From contig PCTK01000111.1 in the NCBI GenBank assembly GCA_002786505.1, forward strand, positions 674 through 6,223: DNA of 5,550 nt, given 5' to 3'. Under the pieces are notes generated by a model. The model had not been told where the DNA came from. It searched no databases and saw nothing but the letters and a program-made list of their open reading frames with translations. Positions 5,411 through 5,550 of this stretch are shown here, in pieces (the stretch's first letter is position 1; every line of letters starts with the position of its first letter). The DNA is from Nitrospinae bacterium CG22_combo_CG10-13_8_21_14_all_47_10. Lineage in GTDB: Bacteria; Nitrospinota; Nitrospinia; Nitrospinales; VA-1. The position numbers and the translations under genes were made by a program.

Positions 5411-5550
5411 ACCCTGTATTGTATAGATGTCACTATTGATCTTGTATCAGCGAAGTCTTACTATCCGTATAGGTAGTGATATGATAAGTTTGTGTGCAAT
5501 ACCTGTATGCCCGCGTAGCTTTATGAACAGTTTGACGGGAACCCCGGTTT
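5411..5550. other. Right edge without a supported gene
   Basis: These 140 bases hold no gene I can support. On the plus strand, ATG at 5481 opens a frame of 23 codons to the edge with only a weak AGGT 9 nt upstream, too short to judge. On the minus strand, one frame is open from the edge for 38 codons to a TAG near 5435, and the frame of the 157-residue ORF is open for 33 codons to a TGA near 5449. Their predicted peptides look like translated non-coding DNA. Confidence 0.3.

Noticed and set aside
5455..5482. Imperfect dyad ACTATC / GGTAGT near 5460-5477
   Set aside because: The arms are 6 bp with one mismatch and there is no supported gene start at a suitable distance. This is expected by chance in AT-rich DNA.
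5481..5550. Possible plus-strand gene starting at ATG 5481
   Set aside because: Only 23 codons are visible, with a weak ribosome binding site and no recognisable sequence. It cannot be supported without the next bases.
1..5550. CRISPR arrays, insertion sequences, tRNA or rRNA genes
   Set aside because: No spaced direct repeats, transposase motifs, terminal repeats or convincing tRNA cloverleaf were seen on either strand.

Overview
The window reads as a bacterial chromosomal segment of moderate, slightly AT-leaning composition. It holds a sucrose-metabolism operon, a divergent small sugar transporter, and a group of exported or unidentified proteins that includes a c-type cytochrome. A bacterial origin is supported by Shine-Dalgarno sites, tight operon spacing, GTG and TTG starts and Sec signal peptides. 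A monohaem cytochrome beside a sucrose (compatible solute) pathway would suit a respiring, perhaps marine or salt-exposed Gram-negative such as the Nitrospinota or a proteobacterium. That placement is an inference; no marker gene is present.

Left part (1-3247, all minus strand), in transcription order: a PfkB-family fructokinase (GTG start), a two-domain sucrose-phosphate synthase/sucrose-phosphatase, and the first 53 codons of what looks like a sucrose synthase cut by the window edge. The gaps are 3 nt and 0 nt, so this is one tightly packed operon. Together the enzymes could make sucrose from fructose-6-P and NDP-glucose, cleave it back to NDP-glucose plus fructose, and re-phosphorylate the fructose: a closed sucrose cycle.

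Intergenic region 3248-3490 carries a good sigma70-like promoter for the operon. A 7-bp inverted repeat overlaps its -35 box and is a candidate operator. Facing the other way at 3491-3748 (+) is an 85-residue SemiSWEET sugar transporter, plausibly the sucrose or hexose gate of the same module.

Right part (3753-5410, minus strand): a secreted monohaem cytochrome c, convergent with the transporter; upstream of it a secreted protein with a CGHC motif, with a perfect Shine-Dalgarno site and its own promoter; then a 157-residue unidentified ORF with no good start signals. A 10-bp hairpin with one mismatch separates the CGHC-protein gene from the cytochrome gene. The last 140 bases hold no gene I can support.
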